From contig JAGOMP010000006.1 in the NCBI GenBank assembly GCA_017993505.1, forward strand, positions 33,378-97,377: 64,000 nt of DNA, in the 5' to 3' direction. A program made the translations under genes and the position numbers. Positions 7,803 through 18,210 of this stretch are shown one piece after another. Position 1 is the first letter of the stretch. Every line of letters starts with the position of its first letter. The notes beneath the pieces were generated by a model, which did not search any database, was not told the DNA's origin, and saw only the letters and a list, made by a program, of their open reading frames with translations. This stretch comes from Planctomycetota bacterium (GTDB lineage: Bacteria; Planctomycetota; Uabimicrobiia; Uabimicrobiales; JABWCH01).

Positions 7803-8921
7803 TTATATTTTTTGATATATAAAACGCACACCGATAACATCACAACATTCTTTTTGGAAATTATTTTTTAGGAGTACTTTTTGAGAGTAAATATTTTGTT
7901 CCTTTGTATAGGCAATGATGGATTGAACATTTTTTTGTAGTAAAGCCCATGAAACCAAAGCCTGTACTGCTTCTGTTGCATATCCTTGATGTTGAAATGG
8001 TTCATCGATAATATAGCCAATTTCTACTCGTTGATTATAATCTGGTGGCCCCATAAAGGCAATACAACCTATTTCTTGCCCTGTAGATAATAAAGAAATT
8101 TTCCAATTGCTGTTCCATTGAATTGCTCCATGGAACATGTTTTGAAGCATGTCTTTGTATATACTTTGTAATTCTTCATCTTCTGTTTTTTCTATCAATT
8201 GTTTCATTTCTTTTTTATTTCTTGGACGTATCTTTAATCGTTTTGTATATAAAATATTTTTCATAAAAATTTTTTTAATGCAAAGTAAAATTAGGAGAAA
8301 AAAAATGCACAATATAAGGTATAACATAATTACAGTACTAGATTTTGGGAAAGTAAAAGGTGGGAAAAAAGGGGTAAGCCAGTGAGTAGAATAGCAAAAA
8401 TGACCTCTCAAGTGATCGTAGTAAGGAATTGTTTGTGTTATATTGGTAATAGGATTAAAGTATAAAAAAAGATTGCAGAAAAAAGTATTTGTGTATTGTA
8501 AAATAAAAACTTGTGCTACAGAAATAAAAAAATATAAAGACAAAATAATATAGAAATTCCATTTTAATGTTTGCAATATTGCTACTAAGAAAACTAGATG
8601 TAAAAAATAAAGGATAGAAAATGAAATATACCAATGCCAATGTGGACGAAATTTTTCTACGATATCTTGACTAATATAGAAAAGAATACAAAAATGAACG
8701 ATCAAAGCAAATAATCCGAAAAAAATTGTTTTTTTTATCTTACTGCATGCATGCCATATAATAGATACCCAGATTACATAGATTGTAAATTGTACATATG
8801 CACGGTAGTAAAAAATTTGAGAACGTTTTGTTTCCATATTTTGATATAAATAAATACTCACAATTCCATAAAGAAGTACAGGAAGAAGATATAAAAAATA
8901 GATAAACAATTTTTTTTTCAA
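7803..8921 (-). CDS. Membrane protein fused to a GNAT N-acetyltransferase domain
   Basis: About 372 residues. The first 210 or so form around six to seven hydrophobic membrane segments; residues from LYTKRLKIRPRN onward form a RimJ/RimL-type GNAT domain with acetyl-CoA loop QHQGYATEAV and downstream NIYSQKVLLKNNF. GNAT enzymes transfer acetyl groups to amines; the target here is unknown. The start is taken as TTG at 8921, giving MKKKLFIYFLYLLPVLL, because GGAG lies 9 bases upstream (8931-8934); the upstream in-frame TTG at 8936 overlaps that GGAG. The gene leads an operon with the HExxH gene, 61 bases downstream. Confidence 0.8.
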   Translation of the reverse strand: MKKKLFIYFLYLLPVLLYGIVSIYLYQNMETKRSQIFYYRAYVQFTIYVIWVSIIWHACSKIKKTIFFGLFALIVHFCILFYISQDIVEKFRPHWHWYISFSILYFLHLVFLVAILQTLKWNFYIILSLYFFISVAQVFILQYTNTFFCNLFLYFNPITNITQTIPYYDHLRGHFCYSTHWLTPFFPPFTFPKSSTVIMLYLILCIFFLLILLCIKKIFMKNILYTKRLKIRPRNKKEMKQLIEKTEDEELQSIYKDMLQNMFHGAIQWNSNWKISLLSTGQEIGCIAFMGPPDYNQRVEIGYIIDEPFQHQGYATEAVQALVSWALLQKNVQSIIAYTKEQNIYSQKVLLKNNFQKECCDVIGVRFIYQKI

Positions 8922-9067
8922 AATATATTTCTCCAAAAATAGTGGAATAAATTTGTATTATATCATTTTTTTATATCAATTAAAGAGTGTACGGCTCTCT
9001 ATGTTAAAAAAATAAATTTCAAAATATATTTCTCCAAAAATAGTGGAATAAATTTGTATTATATCAT
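8916..9067. repeat. Direct repeat of the GNAT gene 5-prime end
   Basis: A 51-bp sequence at 8916-8966 recurs unchanged at 9017-9067, offset 101 bp. It contains the Shine-Dalgarno site and TTG start of the GNAT gene. The upstream copy therefore has the same start signals but runs into TAG after seven codons (MKFIFLT). Confidence 0.92.
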
Positions 9068-9216
9068 ATCCAATAATGAATCGAACATTTTATATGTAAA
9101 AATTGTTTTATTTTTTGAATTATTTTTTTTTAGTATCAAAAAAGCTACCTTCAGAATATTTTTATGATATAATATATTATATGATTTGTATTTTTTAGTG
9201 TATATAGGAATAGAAC

Positions 9217-10551
9217 ATGTCATTACAAAAAATTTTATTAAAAATTGCTATTTTTGTTCGTAAATATGCTTCCAAATCAAAATTTCTTTGGTCTAAGATT
9301 CAAAAATTACAAAATATCTTGTTAAAAAATAAATTACGAAATTATTTGATGCAATCCAATGTTTCTTCAGAAGAATTAGCCAAACGTTCCCCAGAAACAA
9401 AAAAAGTTGGGATTAATTTAATAGGATATGCTAAAGCAGAATCTGGTTTAGGATATTCTCTTCGTTTAATGGGAAAAAGTTTAGAGACAACTTCAATTCC
9501 TTGGACTATGTATAATTTTGAAACTCTTAATCCTGCCAGAAAAAATGATAATACTTTTCAACATAAAATTACAAATACAGCACCTTATAGGTATAGTATT
9601 TTTCATATCAATGCAGAGCAAATGCCACTTGCCTATGAATATATACTACGTGATGCGTGGGATGCCTACCGAATCGGAGTTTGGTATTGGGAATTACCTG
9701 CATTTCCTGATCAATGGCTAGATCGTTTTCAATATGTTGATGAATTATGGGTTTTTAGTCGTTTTATCCAAGAATGTTTACAAAAAAAAGCACCTTGTCC
9801 CGTAATATATATAACACCCTCTATGATTTTAGAAACACCTCCACCACTTGCTAGAGAACATTTTCATCTACCAGAAAATGATTTTTTATTTTTAACTATG
9901 TATGATACTTCTAGCGTTCAAATTCGTAAAAATCCTATGGCAACCATCAAAGCATTTCAACAAGCATTTCCTAATAATCAAAAAGGTGTGGGGTTAATTT
10001 TGAAAATCAACAATGCTCATTTAAAACAACAAGAAGTAATGACATTAAAAAAGTTGACAAAAGAAAATTCTAATATTTATTTTATTGAAGAAATTTTACC
10101 GCGCCAAAAACTCGATCAGCTATATCAAATGTCTGATGCGATTGTATCACTTCATAGAAGTGAAGGATTAGGATATCTTTGTCTAGAAGGAATGTATTTT
10201 GGAAAGCCCGTGATTGCAACAAATTGGTCTGGGAATATTGATTTTATGGATCATGATAATTCTTGCTTAGTCGATTATGACCTAATCCCAGTTGAAAACA
10301 GTGCTGGTCCTTATAAAATAGATCATACAGATCAAATCTGGGCAGAAGCAAAAGTAGAACATGCTGCACAATATATGAAAAGACTCTATGAAGACAAAGA
10401 GTATCGTGAAAAAATTGAAAAAAATGCATATAGCTCTATTCGTACAAAATACACTCCTGAAATTTCTGGCAAACAAATGCAAGAACGAATTCAATACCTA
10501 GAAGAACATGAGCTATATAATAAAAAATCTATAAATACAATAAAGAAATGA
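9217..10551 (+). CDS. Glycosyltransferase, GT4-like (group 1)
   Basis: 444 residues, predicted cytoplasmic. The C-terminal half has the GT-B nucleotide-sugar site: SEGLGYLCLEGMYFGKPVIATNWSGNIDF (donor-binding E-x7-E region, residues of about 307-335). The N-terminal acceptor half begins with a basic, helix-forming stretch (about 45 residues) and has GYAKAESGLGYSLR, common in transferases for surface polysaccharides. Substrate unknown. AGGA lies 9 bases before the ATG. It stands alone on its strand after the minus-strand operon; TATAAT near 9169 may be its -10 box. Confidence 0.88.
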   Translation: MSLQKILLKIAIFVRKYASKSKFLWSKIQKLQNILLKNKLRNYLMQSNVSSEELAKRSPETKKVGINLIGYAKAESGLGYSLRLMGKSLETTSIPWTMYNFETLNPARKNDNTFQHKITNTAPYRYSIFHINAEQMPLAYEYILRDAWDAYRIGVWYWELPAFPDQWLDRFQYVDELWVFSRFIQECLQKKAPCPVIYITPSMILETPPPLAREHFHLPENDFLFLTMYDTSSVQIRKNPMATIKAFQQAFPNNQKGVGLILKINNAHLKQQEVMTLKKLTKENSNIYFIEEILPRQKLDQLYQMSDAIVSLHRSEGLGYLCLEGMYFGKPVIATNWSGNIDFMDHDNSCLVDYDLIPVENSAGPYKIDHTDQIWAEAKVEHAAQYMKRLYEDKEYREKIEKNAYSSIRTKYTPEISGKQMQERIQYLEEHELYNKKSINTIKK

Positions 10552-10659
10552 AAGTATCTGGCATCTATATAACTTAGAAAATAATGGACTCCTTAAATAC
10601 ATATAGCAATGTAAATAAAAAACATATTTTATATTAATAAATATTATTTTTCAAATTCA

Positions 10660-10690
10660 ACATTTTGCTTTTCTAGCAAAATGTTTTTAT
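10660..10690 (+). terminator. Hairpin terminator before the InlB-repeat gene
   Basis: CATTTTGCT-TTTCT-AGCAAAATG followed by TTTTTA. It may end the glycosyltransferase transcript (110 bp upstream) or attenuate the next gene, which starts 16 bp later. Confidence 0.65.
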
Positions 10691-10705
10691 TTAAAAGAGA
10701 AAGAT

Positions 10706-13015
10706 ATGAAAAAAACAGAAGCATATCCTGTTTTTATACAAAAATGGTTTCCTGGCATTGGTGCAACAAATCTTATTGGAGATTGGAAAGATAAATCCAT
10801 GTTGCGATGGGTATTAGAAAAAACTATGTCTTGGAATAACATAACGTTTCCTGAAGAAGGATATTATCGTCAATGCCTTACGTATGATGATACATATCGA
10901 TTGTTAGGTTGGATGACATTAGAAGGAAAAGAAGAATTCGGACGCTCATATCAAGAAATTCGTGCTGTACTTTTAGATGACAATGTTGAATTGTCTGAGG
11001 AAGAAATTCGAATACTCCTTTTTCAACTTCCTGTAACAAGAGAAAGTAAACCATCTGATCTTGTTTTGCTGTTACCTGTCAAAGCAAAAGAAGTGGAAGA
11101 AGAAAAACAAGTTGAAAAAAAACCTAAAATACAAGTCAATGTGGTTATGCCTCAGACTTCGATTTCCTTGCATTCCACACAACAAGAACATAAAAAACGT
11201 AATTTTCTTTATCCTTTGATTGGCGGAATTAGTTTTCTTATTTTTTGTTTTCTGCTATTCATAAATTTTCAAACTTCTGAAAAGCCAATATCAGAAACAA
11301 TTTCTGAAGAAAAAATTGAAAAACTCAATGAACAAATAAAACAGCAACCAATAAAAGAAGAATTCACAGAACAAGGGGAAAATATAGAAAATCAACTTTC
11401 CAAGAACGACAACATACAAAAAAATGGTGTAGATGAAAGTGAAACTTCTGAAAATACAGATAACAAAGTATTCAACGTTCGAAATACATATCTTGTTCAA
11501 ATAGATGTTCCTAAAAACATGCCCATAGACATTATCATTGGTTCGACTACTTTTGATATGATACGTACAAAAGCCTTTCGTCCAGGGAGATATAATGTTT
11601 TCATAGAATTAAAAAAATCAAATTATTATTTTGAAAAAATTGAATGGAATAAAAAAGTTTTGCAAGAAAATTATATGCGAACGATTTTTGAACAAGATTT
11701 AGAAATTCAAAAAGATTCTATTTTAAAAATTACCATTGGACTTCAACATAAAATTTTTCCCAGTCCAGAGGCTGGTCAAATTCAATGGGATACGCAAGGG
11801 ATTGTGCGTGCCATTCCTAATGACAATTGGAAATTTATGCGTTGGGAAGATTATAGCCAACAAAATCCACGACAAATCTATGGGCGAGAAGGCATCATCA
11901 CAGCTTATTTCCAAAAACAAGAAGTATCATTGCAAATCCAAGCACCAGAAAATGTATTTCAATTACTACAAATCAATGGAAAAAACGTACCTATCAATGA
12001 ACCTATTCTTTTAAAACTAGATAAAACATATACTATGTCAGGTACTTGGGATCATGAAAAATGGAGATGGGTGGCTCCTGTTTCCATGGTAGGCAATAAT
12101 GCAAAATGGCAAATTTCGAATCGACAACTCGATACAGAATTTTTTTTGCAAGAAAATGAAACATGGAATTTTGATTTCCTCCTTGCTGCAGATTGCCAAG
12201 TTAATTTAAAAAATGCAGGCGAAATCGTGTACAACTCGCAAAGCGTAGATGGTGGGAAACAATATTTTCCTAGACAAGCCAAGATCATTGCTAGACCTAT
12301 AAATCCTCGATATTCTTTTCAAGAATGGCGTATAGAAAAAAACAACCAAATTAGCACGCACTATGAGCCAGAGCTTGTATTGCAAGAGCCATTGGAAAAA
12401 GTAGAAGCCATTTTTAAAGAACGAATAGAGTACATAGATTGGCAAAATTGGAAATATAAAGAAGACCAAGTCAAACGCCAAGCTGAACTTTTAGAAGAAT
12501 GGCTTTCTTTATGGACACAATACAAAGAATTTCTACAAGAAAACGAAATCATACGTTATCAAATCTACGAAGAAAAACTTCATCAATATAACGAAAAAAA
12601 ACAAATCCTTGAACAAGATTTTCAACCACAAACAGAGTACAGTCAAGATGTTTGGACGCGTTGGGAACAAGAATACCAAGAATATTGTGATATTCAAATT
12701 CACATGCAATTTCAAATTTTTCTAACTACAAGCCAAAAAATACAATTAGAAAATATTTCTGAATTTTTAAATCAAAAAATTACATTACAAAATATGGAAT
12801 TCACGATTCCTTTATCCACATTCTTTCAATATTTTAACATTAGAGAAAATCAAATAATTTTGCAAATTAATAAAAATACATCTATTTTATGGAGAGAACC
12901 TTATTATGTTCTTACAATAGGATCTAGTAATAATATCTACATTGAAAAAATTACATACCAACTTCAGACTGGTAAACAAGAAATATTAAAAAAATTTTGG
13001 CAAAACATACAATAA
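10706..13015 (+). CDS. Single-pass membrane protein with InlB-like repeats
   Basis: 769 residues. Residues 1-140 form a soluble, Trp/Glu-rich domain of unknown type; a charged linker leads to one membrane segment (about 170-188, FLYPLIGGISFLIFCFLLF). The part beyond has two divergent InlB B-repeat-like segments: GIVRAIPNDNWKFMRWEDYS with NPRQIYGREGIITAYF, and AKIIARPINPRYSFQEWRI ending KVEAIF. After that comes a Glu/Gln-rich helical region. It begins without a signal peptide, so the N-terminal domain is likely cytoplasmic and the repeats external. The giant kinase gene starts 12 bp after its stop, so the two are probably co-transcribed and may work together. Function unknown. Confidence 0.7.
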   Translation: MKKTEAYPVFIQKWFPGIGATNLIGDWKDKSMLRWVLEKTMSWNNITFPEEGYYRQCLTYDDTYRLLGWMTLEGKEEFGRSYQEIRAVLLDDNVELSEEEIRILLFQLPVTRESKPSDLVLLLPVKAKEVEEEKQVEKKPKIQVNVVMPQTSISLHSTQQEHKKRNFLYPLIGGISFLIFCFLLFINFQTSEKPISETISEEKIEKLNEQIKQQPIKEEFTEQGENIENQLSKNDNIQKNGVDESETSENTDNKVFNVRNTYLVQIDVPKNMPIDIIIGSTTFDMIRTKAFRPGRYNVFIELKKSNYYFEKIEWNKKVLQENYMRTIFEQDLEIQKDSILKITIGLQHKIFPSPEAGQIQWDTQGIVRAIPNDNWKFMRWEDYSQQNPRQIYGREGIITAYFQKQEVSLQIQAPENVFQLLQINGKNVPINEPILLKLDKTYTMSGTWDHEKWRWVAPVSMVGNNAKWQISNRQLDTEFFLQENETWNFDFLLAADCQVNLKNAGEIVYNSQSVDGGKQYFPRQAKIIARPINPRYSFQEWRIEKNNQISTHYEPELVLQEPLEKVEAIFKERIEYIDWQNWKYKEDQVKRQAELLEEWLSLWTQYKEFLQENEIIRYQIYEEKLHQYNEKKQILEQDFQPQTEYSQDVWTRWEQEYQEYCDIQIHMQFQIFLTTSQKIQLENISEFLNQKITLQNMEFTIPLSTFFQYFNIRENQIILQINKNTSILWREPYYVLTIGSSNNIYIEKITYQLQTGKQEILKKFWQNIQ

Positions 13016-13027
13016 AAAGGAATTGTC

Positions 13028-16000
13028 ATGGGTGATTCTATAAAACAAAATAAAATGAGTGAAATGAAACAGAATTCGCAAGAAGAAATAACACCACGAA
13101 AAAAAATTGGAAAATATAATTTAATTGAAGTTCTAAGTGAAGGATCTTTCTGCTCCATGTATAAGGCAGAATTTAAAGATAAATTATATGCGATTAAGTT
13201 GCTTAAACCCTATGTAGATAACGAAGATAAAGCATTGTTCTTAAAAGAGGCTCAAAAACTTCAATCCTTACGACATCAAGCACTTCCTAAATTTATGGAA
13301 TTAGAAAAATCCAATCCAGAAGATGGATTTGAAGGTTCTCCATATCTTGTGATGGAATACATAGAAGGTCTCACTTTAGATAAAATTGAAAAGGCAGATT
13401 TAGATACAGCATTAGGTTGGCTCTATGACCTTGCAAGAGTTTTATCATACTTACATAAAAATAAAATACTGCACAATGACATTAAACCTTCGAACATTCA
13501 AGTTAGTTGGTCTTCTTCACGAGGGCGTAGTCTAAAACTCTTAGATATAGGCATCTCCTCTTTTTATAATAATGCAAATACAAAATTATATGGCACTTTA
13601 GCATACATGGCTCCAGAACGATTCAAAGGCGAATCCATGACAACAGCGTCTGACGTTTATTCTTTTGGGCTTGTGGCCTACGAACTTCTGAATTATACAT
13701 CTGCATACGATAAAAAAGCAAACACGTTAGAGGCTTGGGAAAAAATTCATTGCAATACAGAAGCAAAGCCTATAACAAGAATTGATATACAATCAAAAAT
13801 TGCACAATTAATTATGCGTTGTTTAGACAAAACACCAGAAAAACGACCAGAACTTGATGAAATTATAGAAACAATTGGAACACAAGTGATTGGAATTGGA
13901 CAACCTAGTTACATTGGGATTGTAGGCTCCAGAAGCTCTGGAAAAACTTGCTACTTAGTTTCTTTATATAATGAAGCTTTTTCCACAGGCACTACACAAG
14001 AAGTTTTAGAACCGCTGTATATCAATCTCTATCAAAAAGGAATCTTGCCTAAAGCCACAGCAAAAACTGTTTCTCACCTTGAATTCAAAATTGATAACCA
14101 TACATTGATTACAAAAGACTATGGTGGTGAACTTTTAAAAGGACGTCGGAAAAAAGAAGAACTCAATCCTCTGATTAAAGAATTTACAGAACAACAAATG
14201 GATGAAATATATGAATTCTTTGAAAATGCACGAGGAATTCTGATTTTATTAGAAACATTTTTAGAGGATGAAAATTTACAGAGACTCACAGATTGTTCCA
14301 ATGAAATAAAATATCTCATTGAACAAATTAGCATTCGACAAGATAACCAACAAAAATTTCCTATACCAGTAGCACTTGTTGTCAGCAAATGGGATAGACA
14401 AGTTTTTAAACAAAATCGACAAAATGAAATTCCATTAGATCCAGAAAAAGAACGAAAATATGCCATTGAATATTTACAAAATTCTCATTGGCGACAAATT
14501 TATCAAAGATTCACTGAAATTTGTAACCATGTGGAAGTGTTTCCTATTTATTCTTTTTTAGGCGACAATCCTAAAACAACAGACATTCAAACATTCAATT
14601 TGTGCAAGCCATTATCTTGGTTAGCAGAAAGAGCAGAAAGTTGCTTGTTGGAACGTGCCAATACATTCCACCAAGAAAATAAAGAAAACTTTTCTCTTGT
14701 TTTAGACAATTTTCATCGCCTTTTAACAGCAGAAAATATTTTAAATCTTGAAATACGAAAAAAAATACAAAATACAATACAAACTGTATCTCAAGAATAT
14801 TTACAATATATTGTAGAAGAAGAAAAAGTCTATCGACTTCGTCCAGATATTATTATAGATAAATATGAAGAACTTTTACAAACAAGAGGAATTTACTCAC
14901 AAGTTAAAGAACAAGCCACAAAAAATATCAAGCGAGTGCAGCAACAAGGGAAAAAACAACTTACTATTTATTTAACCATTGCATGTATCGTAATACTTTT
15001 TGGTAGTCATTTTTTGTATGAAAATTGGCAGTCTCGTAGTTTGCAAACAGAAATTGGGGAAATTACGATTGACACTACAAGCACACATATTTTAAACCAT
15101 GTTCAAGAATATAGAGGCAATGCAACGTACAATCCACTTCGTAGATTTTGGTTTGCATGCAATATTAAAAATCAAATTGTGCAAAAGTGTCATTCTATAT
15201 TAGCTCGAGAATTGCAAATTTTAAAAAATACGAATCCGCCCCAAGTTCCAGACACTACAAAAAAATATACAAAACATGAAGAAGCATTTTTAAATGATGA
15301 CATTCAAGATGCCCAACGCAAGCTCACGTCTTTGGTACAGAGAGAAAAACAATGCGAACAGTGGAAAACGTTTCACCATACATGGTATCATATTCTTGAT
15401 GATGAAGAAAATAATGTAGAAGAATGTCAAAAACTTTTATTACAAACTCGTTCTCTTAAAAGTCAATGGCAACAACAACTTCAAACATTACAGACATTGG
15501 CAAATTGTTTTTCAGAATGGGATAAAGAACAAGCAACGATTTCTCAACTTCAAGAAGAAATTATTTTGACATATCCTATGGATGGTCAAGAAATGATTCA
15601 AACTTTAGAAAAATATATACAACAAAACCAAACAAAATTACAAACTATATCTCATTTGCCTCAATTTTTTCAAAATCACCAAAAACATGAATGTCCCTAT
15701 AAAAAAGACATAGAAAAACTCAATGAACAATACAATAAATATAAAGCAAAAATCAGCTTGCAAGAAGATGTACTTCGTTCTGTTCAAAATAATTATACAT
15801 TTTATACACGCGTCTTAGAAAATACGAAAACGATTTTACAAACACAACTGACTTCTCTTCCGCAATATGAACAGCTAAAATCAAATCAAATTCCAAAATT
15901 ACAACAAGAAATACAAACGCAACAACACAAATTACAAGAAAGCTTAGAAGAAACACAAAAGCATAATTATAGCACGCTATCTAATGCTATTGAACGTCAT

Positions 16001-18052
16001 ATCAAACTGTTACAAACAAACTTAGAACAACTTGAATTGCATAGTATAGGAATAGAAAAACAACTAGAATATCTTGTTCAAGAACTTCGTTTACAAGCAG
16101 ATCAAACATTGCAACAACTGACATTTCAACTCCAACAAATCAATGACGAAGTGCCTACAGAAAACACTGGGAAAACATTGCAAGAATGGAAAAAACAAAT
16201 ACAAAATTTAGAAATCACATATCCTATTGAAAATAAACAAGATATACAAAGGAAACAACAAGCAGAAAATCTGATTGTATCTATTCAAAACAAGTACATT
16301 GCTTATGAAAAATATTGGAACATTGCACAGCCTCCATTAGAGCGAACGGAAAAATACTATATCCATGAAAATCAAACACAAGAACGCATCAACTATAACG
16401 TAGACAAACTACAAGCATATGATGTACAGGCAAAGAAAAAAATTGAAGATTGGCAAGAATTTCAAACACAATATCCCCATGATTTCACACGAATTGTCAA
16501 AGATAATCAACAAGAATTAGAAAAAAATCGTACTATTGTTGCCAATCAACTTTTATTTGCCGAAAACCAACTTCAACAATTCCTAGTAAGTGAAACAAAA
16601 CAAAAAATCAACCAAATCGAAGAAGAAGCCAACTATAAACTACAAACAGAAACAGATTTAGAAAAAATTAAGATTATTAGCCAACAAATAACACAAAAAT
16701 TGCAAAATATATCTTTGCCTAAAAACTTTACACCAGAAGAACAAGATATGCTAGAGGCAAGGCAAGAGCAGATAATGCAACTTTTACAAAATTATTATAT
16801 TAAAGGCATACAAAATAAACTTCAAGAATTACAAATACGAGCTAATATCAATATACAAGAAGATTCTACCCTAACTACATTACAGACTATACAAGAATCA
16901 CTCCTTACTATACAGAATGAAACGAATAAAATTCCAGTAGAAGAAGAAATAGTTCTAGAACATTATCAAAATTTTCAAACAAAAAAAGAAAATATTTTTC
17001 AAACTATCCAAAAAAAACAACAACAAATCCAATTATATACTCAAATTCAAAACATAAAAAAATATATGCAACAACAACTGGCAAATACAAACGTAGAAGA
17101 AAGCCCAGAAAATTTAACAAATGCTAACCAAACGTTAGAAATTGCAAGAAATACAATCGCTACTTGGAAAATAGATGAAACATTCACAAAAGAAGCAAAA
17201 CAAAAAATCCGTAGTGCCCAGTATGATTTTCAAAAAATATTACAAGATCGGATCACAGAAAATAAAACAAAGATTGCCCAATTAGAACTTTTAGAAACAC
17301 AACTCAACAATTTTACATTAGAAAATCTAAGCACAAAAATTCAAGCACAAAAAAGCTATTCGAATATCCTCTATGAAATTCAACAACAACAAAATAACCT
17401 TCAAAATTATCCTGCATTCCAAAGAAAATATTCTCAAATATTAGAAACACTTCATACGCAAATTACTACGATGAGAGAACAAGATATCCTAGACTATGAA
17501 ACAATACGAAAAGAACTTAAAAATGCAGAAATTTTAAAAGCATATCAACATATACAAGAATACAATACAACAACGAACCACCAACATATATGTGACATTA
17601 CAATATTTAAAAATAGAACAACATACCCTGTCCAAACAACAATTAGCATTATACCAGAAGCTAATTTTGATGATGGTGGTGATATTCCTACATTTTACTT
17701 TGATATACAAATGCAAAAACAAACAGATAAAACAGTAGTCCAAATTCATAATCTGACTACAAAAAATATAGTTTCACCACAAGAAAAAGAAACTATTATA
17801 CACGAATACTTATACCATTTCAGTCTCATCCACAATAACATTCTTCTTTTAACTATCCATGAAAGCGACTGGTTTAGAAATGAACATTATGGCACGCATC
17901 CCATAAATATGAACGAACTCTTAAACAATAAAAAAATTACTCGCACTATAGACTGTATAGATAGTGGTGTTATGGATGGGAAACTAGAATGCAATATCAC
18001 ACCTCATGTCGTTCCTATAGAAATAGAAGCTTGGGTAGAAGGAAATTTTTAA
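13028..18052 (+). CDS. Giant Ser/Thr kinase with P-loop domain, membrane segment and coiled coils
   Basis: 1674 residues. Residues 28-285 are a Pkn2/Hanks-type kinase: Lys 57 (YAIKLL), HND at 149-151 in place of HRD, DIG at 173-175 in place of DFG, APE as MAPERF; the glycine loop (SEGSFCSMY) is degenerate, so activity may be low. Residues 295-560 hold a P-loop domain (GSRSSGKT at 300-307, DYGGEL, and VSKWD resembling a G4 motif), similar in outline to TRAFAC/double-GTPase-type domains. A membrane segment lies near 645-663. About 850 residues of Gln/Glu-rich coiled coil follow, ending in a small beta-rich domain (about 1525-1674). AAAGGA lies 8 bases before the ATG. The arrangement suggests a scaffold that joins cytoplasmic signalling to the envelope. 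Confidence 0.8.
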   Translation: MGDSIKQNKMSEMKQNSQEEITPRKKIGKYNLIEVLSEGSFCSMYKAEFKDKLYAIKLLKPYVDNEDKALFLKEAQKLQSLRHQALPKFMELEKSNPEDGFEGSPYLVMEYIEGLTLDKIEKADLDTALGWLYDLARVLSYLHKNKILHNDIKPSNIQVSWSSSRGRSLKLLDIGISSFYNNANTKLYGTLAYMAPERFKGESMTTASDVYSFGLVAYELLNYTSAYDKKANTLEAWEKIHCNTEAKPITRIDIQSKIAQLIMRCLDKTPEKRPELDEIIETIGTQVIGIGQPSYIGIVGSRSSGKTCYLVSLYNEAFSTGTTQEVLEPLYINLYQKGILPKATAKTVSHLEFKIDNHTLITKDYGGELLKGRRKKEELNPLIKEFTEQQMDEIYEFFENARGILILLETFLEDENLQRLTDCSNEIKYLIEQISIRQDNQQKFPIPVALVVSKWDRQVFKQNRQNEIPLDPEKERKYAIEYLQNSHWRQIYQRFTEICNHVEVFPIYSFLGDNPKTTDIQTFNLCKPLSWLAERAESCLLERANTFHQENKENFSLVLDNFHRLLTAENILNLEIRKKIQNTIQTVSQEYLQYIVEEEKVYRLRPDIIIDKYEELLQTRGIYSQVKEQATKNIKRVQQQGKKQLTIYLTIACIVILFGSHFLYENWQSRSLQTEIGEITIDTTSTHILNHVQEYRGNATYNPLRRFWFACNIKNQIVQKCHSILARELQILKNTNPPQVPDTTKKYTKHEEAFLNDDIQDAQRKLTSLVQREKQCEQWKTFHHTWYHILDDEENNVEECQKLLLQTRSLKSQWQQQLQTLQTLANCFSEWDKEQATISQLQEEIILTYPMDGQEMIQTLEKYIQQNQTKLQTISHLPQFFQNHQKHECPYKKDIEKLNEQYNKYKAKISLQEDVLRSVQNNYTFYTRVLENTKTILQTQLTSLPQYEQLKSNQIPKLQQEIQTQQHKLQESLEETQKHNYSTLSNAIERHIKLLQTNLEQLELHSIGIEKQLEYLVQELRLQADQTLQQLTFQLQQINDEVPTENTGKTLQEWKKQIQNLEITYPIENKQDIQRKQQAENLIVSIQNKYIAYEKYWNIAQPPLERTEKYYIHENQTQERINYNVDKLQAYDVQAKKKIEDWQEFQTQYPHDFTRIVKDNQQELEKNRTIVANQLLFAENQLQQFLVSETKQKINQIEEEANYKLQTETDLEKIKIISQQITQKLQNISLPKNFTPEEQDMLEARQEQIMQLLQNYYIKGIQNKLQELQIRANINIQEDSTLTTLQTIQESLLTIQNETNKIPVEEEIVLEHYQNFQTKKENIFQTIQKKQQQIQLYTQIQNIKKYMQQQLANTNVEESPENLTNANQTLEIARNTIATWKIDETFTKEAKQKIRSAQYDFQKILQDRITENKTKIAQLELLETQLNNFTLENLSTKIQAQKSYSNILYEIQQQQNNLQNYPAFQRKYSQILETLHTQITTMREQDILDYETIRKELKNAEILKAYQHIQEYNTTTNHQHICDITIFKNRTTYPVQTTISIIPEANFDDGGDIPTFYFDIQMQKQTDKTVVQIHNLTTKNIVSPQEKETIIHEYLYHFSLIHNNILLLTIHESDWFRNEHYGTHPINMNELLNNKKITRTIDCIDSGVMDGKLECNITPHVVPIEIEAWVEGNF

Positions 18053-18113
18053 AAGTAATGTTAATAATATAGTCTCTATATTTTGATTTTTACGAAAAAT
18101 ATAGTTTTAAAAT

Positions 18114-18152
18114 TAAAAAAAGTAGCTATATTCGAATATAGCTACTTTTTTT
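18114..18152. terminator. Bidirectional terminator
   Basis: AAAAAAGTAGCTATATTCGAATATAGCTACTTTTTT: near-perfect palindrome between the giant kinase gene (+) and hslO (-). Confidence 0.9.
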
Positions 18153-18210
18153 ATATGCATCTCTTTACATTATTATTTTTTTATATGTTTCTCTTTACAT
18201 TATTGTTTTT
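18151..18210. repeat. 30-bp tandem repeat covering the hslO stop
   Basis: 18151-18180 and 18181-18210 differ at three positions. The hslO stop codon (18200-18202) is in the right-hand copy, so the left-hand copy is a duplicate of the gene end placed downstream of it. Confidence 0.88.
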
